Assembly: GCA_030737835.1 (NCBI GenBank) | Contig: CM060853.1 | Location: 20,890,895 to 20,954,894 of the forward strand | Source: Acorus gramineus | Taxonomy: Eukaryota > Streptophyta > Magnoliopsida > Acorales > Acoraceae | Reading direction: 5' to 3' | Length of the DNA stretch: 64,000 bases | Part shown: piece by piece, positions 11,561 through 23,330 of the stretch | How positions within the stretch are numbered: position 1 is the first letter of the stretch | How the letters are laid out: every line of letters begins with the position of its first letter | The notes under the pieces: model-generated | Databases searched by the model: none | What the model saw: only the letters and a program-made list of their open reading frames with translations | What the model was told of the DNA's origin: nothing | Translations under genes and position numbers: made by a program

Positions 11561-12370
11561 GAAGCAATTTTCTGCGCATAAGTTTTCCAATCCCCAACCA
11601 AACTCTCATTTTTATTGGAACGGATATTCCCACCTCCTATTCTACATCTCACTATTTTTTTTTATCCCACTATCCTTATTTTTTATTTTTATTAAACCCA
11701 CCATATATTCTATATATACACACAAAGGGGACGGTTATTTAAACCCCATTAAATGGAAAACTACCCTGATAGGGCAGCCACCCAATCAATTTTTTAAAAC
11801 CTAACCACCCGATAGGAAAACCAATTTTTTTTTTTATTGTCTATATCAAAACAAGCTGACAATGTATGCTAAAAAAATTGTCTATATTTTTTTATTCAAA
11901 TATATAATTGATGTTAGTTTGAAAAGCATAATTCTTTTATTTTTGTGTGTATATGATCCTACTGGGTATTCAAACATCTGGTTATTAAAAAACATACCCT
12001 TATATTGTTCAAACAAGTTACTATTTTAGAGCTTCAATATATAGGTTTCTATGGGTGTATATGTTTAAAAACACAAAACAAAATCTATTTTGTTCTTTCA
12101 AAAACAAATATTATCCCACTTTAAGTAATTTGATTATTAATCTCTCATAAGTTGTGATTATAAAGTCTTATGTGTTTCCCCTGTCGGCCATTGGCTCTGT
12201 TCCTGACATTTCATTTGTCGATTGATGCTTATCATTTTATTTTTCAATGATATGCTAGTATCATTATTCCACTTAGCAATATATTTAACACATATTGATA
12301 GTACATGTGTCGATATTATAACAGAAAAATGTTTGTGTAACCTTTCATTTTGACAGTACACGTGCGTTTG
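11561..12370. other. AT-rich intergenic DNA, no gene
   Basis: Nothing is recognised apart from T-rich runs. The right part (12150-12370) resembles 17640-17800 upstream of WAKL3. Confidence 0.45.
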
Positions 12371-13020
12371 CCGAATAGTACAGGGGTGAGGTTTGGTTCA
12401 AAATGGGGTATGATTGGTATGGATGATTTTTCTATGATTTCATAAGTGCATAAAAACTATTGATCACGGGGTGGTTTTCTCATTGTACGGGGTGGGGTAT
12501 ACAAAATATATGAAGATCGAATCCCACCAGCTACTCTCTTTCTCAAATGTTCTCTCTTCTCCCTCCCTCTGTCTAATCCGGCGCCGCCGTGCCCTCACCC
12601 CCCTGTCGTGGTGGCCACCTCCGCGTATCGTCCTCTCCGTTGCACTGTGCTCTCCTGCTCGGCTCCTCCTTGTGCTGCCATGATCGCCTCTGTCTACCCA
12701 TATCATTTTTTCATGCTCTCCTCCTCCCAGTGCCTTGTGACCGCCACCCCCCCCCCCCTCGTTCGTCATAAAAAAAACACACACACACACAATAAGCATT
12801 ATGAATGGGTTGGCTATTATCATTCGTCATCAACCCATAACATTCATCAAATCCACGGGAGAACTCATATGGGTTGTTTCATCGGTCTATCTCCAAAGAA
12901 TGCGTCTCGGCCCCGGTGGCCGTCGGTGGCTGTGTGCCTGTGTCAGCATGACGATGATAACCTTGTATGAGTTCTTGAAGAGTGATGTAGCATACGAATA
13001 CGCTCTTCTGATAATTTGAT
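12371..13020. other. GC-richer block of unknown origin
   Basis: The composition rises sharply at 12540-12770, with several overlapping open frames on both strands and a run of C near 12750. None of the frames gives a recognisable domain. The left edge (12380-12500) is similar to 17790-17910. It may be a gene fragment or UTR carried by a repeat. Confidence 0.35.
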
Positions 13021-14359
13021 CGAAGATACACATTCGCAGGCTCCAGCGGCGTTGTTGATTCTTCAAGCAGAATATCCAGGGATATTAAGCTTCAAAGATC
13101 TGTTGATTTCTTCTGAAATACCAAATAATTGAAAATTCTATGTAATTGTTAATCCTAATAGGATAACAAAATACAATAGATAAACATAAACAAATTTTAA
13201 TAATCAATTTCTACATAATCAATTGCTTTACATTCTTATTTATATAATAGAGAATCTATAATTAATTAGGATCTCAACTGATTATCCAAATATAAACTAT
13301 ATCCTAACAGATTATCTAAATCTGTAAAAATAACTAATACAAAAAAAAATACATGTCTTATTAAATGAGATGTATGATTATTAAAAATATAAAAACACGT
13401 GCCGATTGTATATTTTTATATTGTAAAATAAACTGATTGGAATATTTTCTAAAAAGTAAATTGATGATGCAACTCATCGTTAGTGGAAACAACAAATATT
13501 TAAATCAAATCAGCAATCAGTTGAATTTGGTCCAGGTTTAGTTTTACTTATAAAATGTGATCAACCTATCAAGTGGACTTTTATCCATATTAGTTTCACA
13601 AAAAATGTTCAGGTTAAAATATAAAAATAATATTAAAAATAATGTTATTGTTAAAAATTGCGCGAAACCATAATTGCCTGGTTGAAGAACTTCGTTGTTG
13701 GAATTGAACTTGGAATTAGCCTGTGACACTTTGTCTCCGATGCGTGCTTAATGCTGTAAACAGCCTCATTAGATTAGTTTTTAAATATGATCCACACAGC
13801 AGTACTTATCATAAATGAGAGTGCTGATGTTTCCACCTCAAACTAGCCACACCCATGCCTTGAGATAATAAGAACAAAATGGAAGAAAAACAGTTAACTT
13901 TCCTCCTCCGAAAGATCCCATAAATAAGATTTTTTTTTATACAGAGTCATTTAACCCTATTTTTAGTTATACATACCTTGTTAGAATTCTTTTTATAAAT
14001 AAATGTATACAATAAATTAGAATATGCAATTATTTTTTATAAAATATATGTGCATTATTAGATAAAAACATAATATTATTTAAAAAATTCAAAACTGATG
14101 TGGATTGAAATTTTGGTTGAAAAGGAATTGGATGTAACATTTTCCCATAAATAAATATGATCCATTGGTCATATTTTTTTAATAGCACCAACTTTGTCTA
14201 ATGTGATTTTCCTTATTTCATTCGGCTACAATACAAATACATAACATAATCACAATCCAACAGATTAAAAAAAAAAAAAAAAACACCAAAAAATTACAAG
14301 ATGAGCATACCGATACAACTAAAATGCAATTTGTTTTCATTTCCTCATCACAGGAATGC
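13021..14359. other. WAKL2 3' flank
   Basis: No gene is recognised. The part from about 13500 is a diverged relative of the WAKL4 and WAKL5 3' flanks (phrases such as GAGTGCTGATGTT and CCATAAATA shared). This supports an origin from the same ancestral duplication unit. Confidence 0.55.
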
Positions 14360-16980
14360 TCAACGCCCTGCCTCTATAGATAATGCAACACGTTTTTCCA
14401 AACTATAAATACCAGTGCTATGACCCACACAAATGTCTGATGATTGTCCGAGTAAGCTCTCCATCTCTTCCGGATTATTTGGAACCCATTGGTGAATTTC
14501 AAGCATTGCAAGCCCATCAAGCTCCATTGCAACCTCCTTCATCGTGGGTCTCTCTTCTCCTGTCATCCTAAGGCATCTTGTGGCAAGCTTGCAAACTTCA
14601 ATGATCAAATCCGTGTTCCCCTCTTTCAAAATTTGAGGATCCAATACTTCCAAAACTCGGCTCTCTTTCATGGATGTCACAAAAATATTAGCTAAGCTTT
14701 TCTCCTTTACAATTCCTTCAACGGAAGAAACCGCCTTCTTTCTCGTCAGGATCTCTGCAAGAACCACCCCAAAACTATAAACATCGCTTTTATCTGTTAA
14801 TTGCCCTGTTTGTAGGCACTCCGGGTCTAAGTAACCCCATGTCCCTTGTCCAAGGGGGTCAGCTTTGAAGCTCCAAAGTCTGACACTTTAGCCATGTGGT
14901 TAGCATCTAAAAGGATGTTAGATGACTTGATATCTCCATGGAGGATTGGAGGGGAAGCCGCCGAATGTAGATAGGCTATTGCTGAAGCCGTTTCTGTTAC
15001 TATTTTCAATCTATCTTTGAAGCAAATTAGTCCTTTGTCATGTATATGATGGAAGAGTGTCCCATTGGAGACGAATTCATATACCAACATGGGAACTTGG
15101 ACCTCTACACAACAACCCAAAAGCTTAACCACATTTCTGTGGTTGATTTGTGAAAGAATAATCATCTCATTTGCAAATTGCATGTTTTGCATCTCATTCA
15201 CTACCATCGACTTCTTTACCGCGACCACTTTGTTGTCTGATAAAACTCCTTTAAAAACCATGCCCTGTCCTCCTTGGCCAAGGATGTTGTTCTGGCTGAA
15301 TTTGTCGGTAGCCCTCTCGAGATCCTCTTTACTAAACATCTTGAATGCAATATTTGGGTTTGAAGAAAGTAGTTGCTGAAGATGAAATCCACCATTTTGT
15401 TCAAAAAATTTGTCTTTGAGATTGTTGAGCTTTCTTGTTTGATGTCCCAGAAAAATCCATGAACCAATGAGAATCACAATAAAAGGGATACCCGTTCCTG
15501 CATGTCCAATGAAAATTATACATCAAGATTTTCTCAATTATTATAGCACAAAATTTAAAAGTGAAGTTTTTTGGTATTTATGAGAAATAGACGCAGTGTT
15601 AATTTATGCCAAATCGAGATTCGGTTCGCGCCCCCCCCCCCCCTTTTTTAATAATAGGTGATCATGTCTGGAATCCGGGGTGTACCCGCACAGGATAACC
15701 TTCATGAATTTATTTTGGGTGGAAAATACCAATTGACTTAGTTAAATTAAATCCTTATTAGCTTAGCTATATATGTGACTAGACTTTATGCATTTATCTA
15801 AGCAGAATGAAACTTGTAAAAATGGATATGGAAGAGAAGAAAATTACCGAGAGCTATTGGCACTACAGGGAATGAGCTTCTGCAGGCATATTTCATGGGA
15901 TCATCACTATGCTTTCCTTTTGGACACTGGCAAGTGTAGTTTCCTGGTGTGTTTATGCAAATCCCTTTGCAAGGGTATAAAGTCTCATTCTTGTCTTTGC
16001 CGCACTCATCAATATCTGATGAACCAATAAAAGATGTCTTTTTTATATGCAAAAGTAGTAAGGGAAAATTTGTGTTTTTACTGAGAGACGAGAGAGAGAT
16101 ATATACCTTGGCATCCTCCATGAAGATAAGGATTTCCCTGATAACCTTTGCTGCAATTGCAACGATAACCGACCCCGTTGGTTGCTTCATAGCAGCTACT
16201 GTTCTGGCTAACACAAGCATAATCAGATGCATTATTTTTCGCTTCTTCGCATGTCTGGTTGCTAATCACCCAATCTAGCACGACAGGAGCCATTTTGTTC
16301 CTGTTATAATAGTCTTGGGAGAGATCAGAAACCCCATTGAATTTGAACCATTCCTGATCAACAAGGAGGGCGGTGCTGCAGGGGTTAAAATCAAGAACAG
16401 CTTGGTGGTTGTTGTAGCTGTTAAGTTTGAGGGTGATGTGCTTGACCCCCTTCGGGATGGACGTCTGGCAGCATCCGATCCCGCTGCACGACCCGTTATT
16501 GTCGACCATGGTGGAGCTGTTGCAGACGGAGATGCAACCGGTACTGAAACCCAACCTACTGTCAGTGAGGAAGGCGGAGGAGTCACAGCCCAGCACGGTG
16601 AACTTGTTCCGGGAGTCGGAGAAGGTGAAGGGTCTGCGACGCGATATATTTTCAAAAGGCGACTTGGAGCGATCACTATCTCTCCCTGATTTGTTATAGC
16701 AGTCGACAGCTATGAATTGAGTGATTGTGAGCTCTCCCGTCAGGAGAGAGATATCTTTTATCGGGAAGACGTTGCGACTGAGGTATGCAGCCGGCCCTTC
16801 ATCAGTATGGGTAGTGCAATTGATGTTGAAGCCTTCTCGGAAACAATTATTGTTTTCTCCATAGCCGAATGGGTATGGGATGCTGATGTCCCCACATTTA
16901 TTTGGACAACCGGGCTTTGCTTGGGAGGCTACTGAGGTTGGGTGTAGGAGCTGAAGCAACAGCACTGCCAAGATCATCAT
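14360..16980 (-). pseudogene. WAKL2: WAK-like receptor kinase with a 25-bp deletion
   Basis: Exons are 16980-16107, 16015-15848 and 15497-14360. The start at 16980 (MMILAVLLL, signal peptide) is preferred over the in-frame ATG at 17019, because that one lies only about 11 bp from the TATA-like element. Exon 1 has CGDISIPYPFG, FTVLGCD and [12 protein letters not shown]. Exon 2 is a calcium-binding EGF (DIDEC). Exon 3 has the membrane helix, GQGGQG, VAVKK, HGD and DFG. Directly after [13 protein letters not shown] the frame is lost: compared with WAKL3, 25 bp are missing at 14844-14848, between two CCTTG copies. The deletion removes the activation segment that reads DQFATLMQG in the paralogue. 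Translation would stop after about 570 residues, without the kinase C-lobe. The downstream kinase frame (14767-14360) is still well preserved, so the loss is recent. Confidence 0.9.
15629..15652. repeat. Poly-C/poly-T tract in WAKL2 intron 2
   Basis: A run of about 14 C is followed by T in intron 2. Next to it is the phrase GGAATCCGGGGTGTACCCGC, which looks like a fragment of a mobile element and is not found in the other WAKL introns I compared. Confidence 0.7.
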
Positions 16981-17029
16981 CTTTGGTGTGCTTTTGGGTG
17001 AGTAAATATTGATATGCATAGCCTCCTCC

Positions 17030-17037
17030 CTTTTAAA
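17030..17037 (-). promoter_or_regulatory. WAKL2 TATA-like element
   Basis: The minus strand reads TTTAAAAGGG, about 50 bp upstream of the chosen start codon. It is conserved with the other copies. Confidence 0.5.
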
Positions 17038-17040
17038 GTA

Positions 17041-18172
17041 GTGGTTAGGAGGGGAGACTCCATGACTTGGTCTCTGTTTATTGGGTCTTCCTTTTTATTT
17101 TTCCCTAAAGCTACCAACCGTAGGGACTTTGTTTTTTCCGCGAAAGTTCACATAAACCCTCTTCAAATCTTCTGGGTGAATGAGACACTTCAAATAAATG
17201 TTGAACTTTCGCGATAAATTTTTGAATAAAAAATAATATAACTTTGACTCTAGGCGAAACCAGTTGAAAATTAGTCACACTTAATTAATGAATAATATTA
17301 GGGACAACTCAAATGCATGCAGTTCCATGCACAAACAGTTTATACGAGTTTTAATTTTTTTTTAAATAATAAATATTATTTAATAAAGTATATATTTTGA
17401 TTAAAAGTTTATTATGCCAACTCATATTGAATTGAATGGATCTATTTTTAACAAATATATATATATATATATATATAAAGATGAATATATCTTGCTAGAT
17501 GGCTAATGAGATATGTGAAACTAGATTTAGAACTATAAAAAAGATAGTGTATAACAATGATCTTAATTAATCGTCGTTATTGTTTGAAAAGTAAATCCAA
17601 ACATGTGACATAAAATAGGTGTCATGTTTTGAATGGATCGATACCCCAGTTGTCAAGAGATGATGATGATCTAGTCAACAATTGTGTTGTCGAATATATG
17701 ACAGAAAACAAATTTCTTTTTCTATATAGATCAATATAACAAATGTCGATGGATGAAAATATTGTCGACAAATGTTCTATCGAACATGGGGTGTACAGTA
17801 GGGGGTGGGTTTGGCTTAAAATAGGGTGATTTTGATTGGGGTGGTTTTTCTTTAGTTTCATAATGCAAAAATTCTATTAATAATAGAGTGATTTTCTGAT
17901 TGTATGCTGTGGGTTTATAACCCTCAAAAGAAAGAAAAAAAAAATTTGATGTAACATTTTTCCATAAATAAATATACTCAGATCATTTTTTTTTAATAGC
18001 ACCAACTTCTTTGTCTAACACGATTTTCCTTATTTCGTTCGGCTACAATACAAATACGTAACACAATCACAATCCAACATATTTAAAAAAAAAAAAAAAA
18101 AAAAAAAAACAAAATGAACGCACCGATAGAACTAAAATGCAAATTGTTTTCATATTCTCATCACAGGAATGC
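17041..18172. other. WAKL2 5' flank and WAKL3 3' flank
   Basis: The interval holds the WAKL2 promoter side and, from about 17930, the WAKL3 3' flank with CCTTATTTCGTTCGGCTACA. A short (TA)n run lies at 17457-17477. No coding frame is recognised. Confidence 0.55.
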
Positions 18173-21097
18173 TCAGCGGCCTGCTTCTATAGATAACGCA
18201 GCACGTTTTTCCAAACTATAAAAGCCAGTACTGCTATCACCAACACAATTGTCTAAAGACTGTCCGAGTAAGCTCTCCATCTCTTCTGGATTATTTGGAA
18301 CCCACTGATGAATTTCAAACATTGCAAGTCCTTCAAGCTCCATTGCTACCTCCTTCATCGTGGGCCTCTCTTCTCCAGTCATGTTAAGGCATCTTGTGGC
18401 GAGCTTGCAAATTTCAATGATCAAATCTATCTTCCCCTCTTTCAAAATATGAGGATCTAATACTTCCAAAATTCGACTCTCTTTCATGGATATCAGAAAA
18501 ATATTAGCTAAGCTGTTCTCCTTTACAATTCCTTTGACAGAAGAAACTGCCTTCTTTCTCGTCAAGATCTCTGCGAGAACAACCCCAAAGCTATATACAT
18601 CGCTTTTGTCTGTCAATTGCCCTGTTTGCAGGCACTCTGGATCCAAGTAACCCCATGTGCCTTGCATTAACGTAGCGAATTGGTCCTTGTCCAAGGCGGT
18701 CAGCTTTGAAGCTCCAAAGTCTGACACTTTAGCCATGTGGTTAGCATCTAAAAGGATGTTAGATGACTTGATATCTCCATGGAGGATTGGAGGGGAAGCC
18801 GCCGAATGTAGATAGGCTATTGCTGATGCCGTTTCTGTGACAATTTTCAATCTATCTTTCAATGGAATTAGTCCTCCACCATGTATGAGATGGAAAAGTG
18901 TCCCGTTGGAGATAAATTCATAAACCAGCATGGGAACCTCAACCTCTACGCAACAACCCAAAAGCTTAACCACATTCCTGTGGTTGATTTGAGAAAGAAT
19001 AATCATTTCATTTGCAAATTGTGTGTTTTGTATCCCGTGTGACAATAACCACGATGAATTTATTTTGGGTGGAAAAAACCAATTGACTTAGTTAACTTAA
19101 ATCTTTATTAGCTATATATGTGGCTGTACTCTATGCATTTATTTAAGCAGACGAAACTTTAAGGGAAATTTTTCAAATTAATTTTAGTTATATAATTAAT
19201 GTTAAAAGTAATCATTATCAAAAATTATTTTTAAAACTCTTCTTCTTCTTTTTTTTTTGACCATGTGACCATACCATGTCAGCGCCACTTTACTCCTTTG
19301 ATTTTTTTTTTTTAAATGACATTCTCAAAGCATTTATAATAGCAATAATAACATACCCCAAACAAAAAAAAAAAAAATTGTTTTATGTTCCCAATCATTA
19401 AACCCCTTCCCAATCCTCCCTTAAATGGCCATTTTTCATCTTCCACCAAGAGGCCCAAAGAAGTTTTCTAAAATTTAAAAATAGATAAGTCAGTTATTCT
19501 CTACAATTCTACCCAAAGAACAATCTTTAATAATTTTGAAACCCAAATTGACTGCTACACTTTTGTTCTAAAAAATGTTTATGATATTTTTGTTCTAAAA
19601 ATATTCAAGTAAAAAAGAAAAAAAAACACATGATCCTTAGTTACTGGGGATGATGAGAATGATATGTAAAATATTTTAAATTATTTTTTAGAGATAATAA
19701 GAATTTAATGATATAGAGTAATTAATAGTATAGGACTCACATGCATTCGCACAATTTTTCTTTTCTTAAATGGGTCATTAAATAAAGGAAAAAAATAGAA
19801 TTATAAGCATGGTCAAATGATAAAAAAAAAAAAAAAAACAGAGGGTCACCTATGCAAATAATTTTTGAAAAAGATTACTTTTAACATTAATTATATAATT
19901 AGAATTAATTTGAAAATTTTCCCAACTTTTAAAAACAAATATGGAAGAGGAGAAATTACCGAGAGCCACTGGCACTACAGGGAATGAGTTTTTGCACTTA
20001 TAAAGTCTTGGATTATCACTATGCTTTCCTTTTGGACACTGGCAAGTGTAGTTTCCTGGTGTGTTTATGCAAATCCCTTTGCAAGGGTATAAAGTCTCAT
20101 TCTTGTCTTTGCTGCACTCATCAATATCTGATGAACCAATAAAAGATGTCTTTTATATATATATGCAAAAGTAGTTTATTAGAAAATTTTTGTTATTATA
20201 TATAGACATATATATATATATACCTTGGCATCCACCATGAAGATAAGGGTTCCCCTGATAACCTGCGCTGCAATTGCAACGATAACCGACGCCGTTGGTT
20301 GCATCATAACACTCACTGTTCTGGCTAACACAAGCATAATCAGATGCCCTTCTAGCTTCTATGCACGTCTGCTTGCTAATCACCCAATCTAGCACCACAG
20401 GAGCCTTTTTGTTGCTGTTATAATAGTCTTGGGAGAGATCAGAAACCCCATTGAATTTGAACCATTCCTCATCAACAAGGAGGGCGGTGCTGCAGGGGTT
20501 AAAATCAAGGACAGTTTGGTGGTTGTTGTAGCTCCCAAGTTCGATGGTGACGTGCTTGACCCCTTTGGGGATGGACGTCTGGCAGCATCCGATCCCACTA
20601 CACGACCCGTTGGTGACCAAGGTGGAGCTGTTGCAGACGGAGATGCAACCGGTACTGAAACCCAACAAACTGTCAGTAAGGAAGGCGGAGGAGTCACAGC
20701 CCAGCACGGTGAACTTGTTCCGGGAGTCGGAGAAGGTGAGGGGTCTGCGAGGCGATAAATTCACATAAGGCGACTTGGAGCGATCATCATCTCTCCCAGA
20801 TTTGTTATAGCAGTCGACAGCCACGGATTGAGTGATTGTGACCTCTCCCGTTAGGAGAGAGATGTTTTTTATGCGGAAGATGTTGCGATGACTGAGGTAT
20901 GCAACCGGCCCTTCATGATCAGTATGGTTGCAATTGATGCCGAAGCCTTCTCGGAAACAATTGGTATTTTCTCCGTAGCAGCCGAATGGGTAGGGGATGC
21001 TGATGTCGCCACATTTATTTGGACAACCGGGCTTTGCTTGGGAGGCTATTGGAATTGGGTGTAGGAGCAGAAGCAACAACACTCCGAATACCAACAT
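18173..21097 (-). pseudogene. WAKL3: WAK-like receptor kinase missing helix and ATP site
   Basis: Exon 1 is 21097-20224 and exon 2 is 20127-19960; both are intact and splice as in the paralogues. Exon 1 starts at MLVFGVLLL; the upstream in-frame ATG at 21160 lies about 8 bp from the TATA-like element and is unlikely. The kinase part at 18173-19034 keeps [21 protein letters not shown] and the normal C-terminus EAGR. The junction at 19035-19045 joins intron 2 sequence directly to the middle of exon 3. Compared with WAKL2, about 0.5 kb is gone: the intron 2 acceptor, membrane helix, juxtamembrane region, glycine loop and catalytic Lys. A 761-bp MULE-like element also sits in the remaining intron. 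The likely product is at most a secreted ectodomain. I call it a pseudogene. Confidence 0.9.
19163..19923. mobile_element. MULE-like non-autonomous element in WAKL3 intron 2
   Basis: Terminal inverted repeats of about 65 bp start GGGAAA and contain ATATAATTAATGTTAAAAGT on both arms. The flanks are AACTTTAA on the left (19155-19162) and AACTTTTAA on the right, an imperfect 8-9 bp target duplication. WAKL2 intron 2 shows the empty site. No transposase frame is present. Long inverted repeats with a G-rich tip and this duplication size suggest a Mutator-type MITE. Confidence 0.8.
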
Positions 21098-21167
21098 CCT
21101 AGAAAGTTTTTTTTTTTTTTTTTTTGGTGTACTTTTGAGTGTGTGAATTTTGATGTGCATGGCCCCC

Positions 21168-21175
21168 CTTTTAAA
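21168..21175 (-). promoter_or_regulatory. WAKL3 TATA-like element
   Basis: The minus strand reads GTTTAAAAGGGG, about 70 bp before the start codon. A TTGAC core follows farther upstream at 21240-21244. Confidence 0.5.
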
Positions 21176-21239
21176 CTACTGGTTAGGAAAGGAGACTTGT
21201 CCAATCCCATCACTCGACTTGAGCTCAATCATTCACTCT

Positions 21240-21244
21240 GTCAA
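21240..21244 (-). promoter_or_regulatory. W-box core upstream of WAKL3
   Basis: TTGAC on the minus strand sits at the same relative place as in WAKL1 and WAKL5. Confidence 0.35.
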
Positions 21245-22680
21245 CGTGACGGTCTTTTTTATTTTTTTTAATAAAGCCACCAACCGTTTGAGGATTTTTT
21301 TTTTTTTTTCCAGCGAATGTTCACACACAGGCTTTGAATCTTCTCGGCGAGTGAGACCTTCAAATAAACGTTCACCTTTTGCGAATAAACTTTTGAATAA
21401 AATAATATAACTACAACTCTAGGCAATTAATTAATGGAGTAGTACATGTTTTAATTTTAAAAAAATAATAAAAAAATATTTTATTTTGAACTGAATAGAT
21501 TCATTATTAACAAATTTAATAAGATATATATCTCGTAGGATGATCGATGAAGTTTATAAGCTGCATTTAAAACTATAATCGATAGTGTGCAACAATAATC
21601 TTAATTAATTGTAATTATCAATCAAAAAATTCTTTTATAATACTGTTTGAAAGCCGAGATTTACCTGATTCAAAAGAGTTATTAAATGACCATCCCCATA
21701 TTGATTTAATTATTTTTTGATTTTACAACGACGCATAACTTTTATTAATACATTCTTATTTGCAAACAATTAGCCAATTTCAAAATCCTCAAATGATGGG
21801 GATCCAATTTCATGCATAGTATGATGAACATTTTCAGCCATAACATATAAATGTCATTAACTCGGACGTAGGATACATGTGTGGAACATAATATTCCAAA
21901 ACCGAAATTGTCTCTAAATTTTTTTTCTTCCTGGATATCTCATCTACCAACTCAATGATCTTCATCTTCATCCCCTTCTTCACCTTTTTCCTCCTTTTCC
22001 ACCTTCTTCCCCTTCATTGCTTTCTTCACTTTCTTAGGCAATATCGAGTAGGCTCATATCATGTATTAAAGACCCATAAATGTAAATAATTTTTAGTAAT
22101 TAATGTTACTCGGTGAAATCAATTTATTACAATTTTAGTATTTTGAGATTTTTCTAAACCCTTAATTTTTTTAATCATAGAATTTTATGATTATATAAAA
22201 ATATATTTAAAAATATATAAAAATTAAAGAGGATTACTTTGATATGTAAGTCTGCGCCCATGTGTAGGTGATGTGGAACTGCTTAAAAACGTGATTATGG
22301 GGAACCGAGCTTTGATTAAGTTAATAAACATCTCCCACTTCTTAAAACATAAAGGATTATCAAATCATGTGGAACATCATTCTTAAAATAAATAAATAAA
22401 TAAATGCCTACGTTGTGTGTTGACATGGTCAAACTTGACCCAGGTCAATTTTACAATATAAATTATAGTTGAGAAATTGCCCATACATTTTTATAAGAAA
22501 AATAAAAAACCTTCAAATAACCATCCGTCACTACTCACTAGGTGCACTTTTTTTTTTCTAGCTTCTTATTTGTACCTTATTACCTTAATTATATTGAGGA
22601 GCATCTTCATCTCATATTTAATTTCAAATGTCTCTATCTCCATCCATGATTTCAACAAACATACGCGTACCTTAGTTTAT
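21245..22680. other. WAKL3 5' flank and AT-rich intergenic DNA
   Basis: The first 200 bp resemble the other WAKL 5' flanks. The rest shows no gene. A pyrimidine-rich stretch at about 21950-22030 does not continue as a plausible coding frame. Confidence 0.5.
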
Positions 22681-22699
22681 AGTAGGGATCCAAGTCCTC

Positions 22700-22783
22700 C
22701 GCGTGCTCGTATTTAAGGGGCAGAGACAAGGGGGGGCGGGCTGGAGCCCAGGCCCCCACAAGTCTCACATGGGTGTGTGTGTG

Positions 22784-22820
<37 letters not shown>

Positions 22821-23330
22821 GTGTGATATCATGCGGACGTGCGGCCGGGGCTCTTACTTGCGGATCGCGTACCAGTCGTTCGATCGCGCACCAGACATTT
22901 TAAAAAGGGCCACCGCCTCAACCGTCCGATCGGATCTAATCGGATGGCTGGAAATAAATGAATAAATACCCTTTATGCGCTCTCTCGACTCTCTCTCTCT
23001 CTCTCTCAACTGTCTCTCTCGACTCTCTCTCACGAAACCAAACCCCCGAGCACGTGCGACCATCAGCGAGCACCCGCGACCATCGGCGACCCCTCGCGAC
23101 CCCGATTCCAAGTTGAGCTCTCTCTCTCTCTCTCTGTGTGTCTATGATTAGGGTTTTTATCTAGGGTCTGTGATGTTTAGGGTTTTATCATTTAGGGTTT
23201 GTGATGATTGAAGGTTTTTTATCTAGGGTTTTTGGTGATTAGGTTTTTCATGTAGGGTTTGTGATGATTGGGGGTTTTTTTATTTTAGATTCCATTATTG
23301 GGTTGGTGACATGCTTAAATCTGTGTTATG
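22700..23330. repeat. GA/CT-rich and telomere-like repeat block
   Basis: The block has a G-rich start (GGGGCAGAGACAAGGGGGGG near 22718), (GA)n at 22797-22820, (CT)n at about 22980-23035 and 23116-23135, and a degenerate tandem of TTTAGGGTTTGTGATGATTG-like units at 23148-23285. It resembles the end of a hAT-type element or a transcribed leader. No protein is recognised. Confidence 0.6.

Noticed and set aside
12464-12823. Gly/Arg-rich minus-strand frame in the GC-richer block
   Set aside because: Low-complexity composition, overlapping frames on both strands and no domain.
16315-16689. 124-codon plus-strand frame over WAKL2 exon 1 and the similar one at 20429-20758
   Set aside because: Antisense to well-supported WAKL exons; the similarity between the two reflects paralogy of the sense genes.
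17017-17019. Upstream ATG of WAKL2 (and the like at 21160 for WAKL3, 32306 for WAKL4)
   Set aside because: For WAKL2 and WAKL3 the codon lies within about 12 bp of the TATA-like element; for WAKL4 it is upstream of it, so these would not be in the mRNA. The downstream Met gives a proper signal peptide.
23148-23285. Interstitial telomere
   Set aside because: Units are degenerate and separated by other sequence, not a continuous TTTAGGG array.
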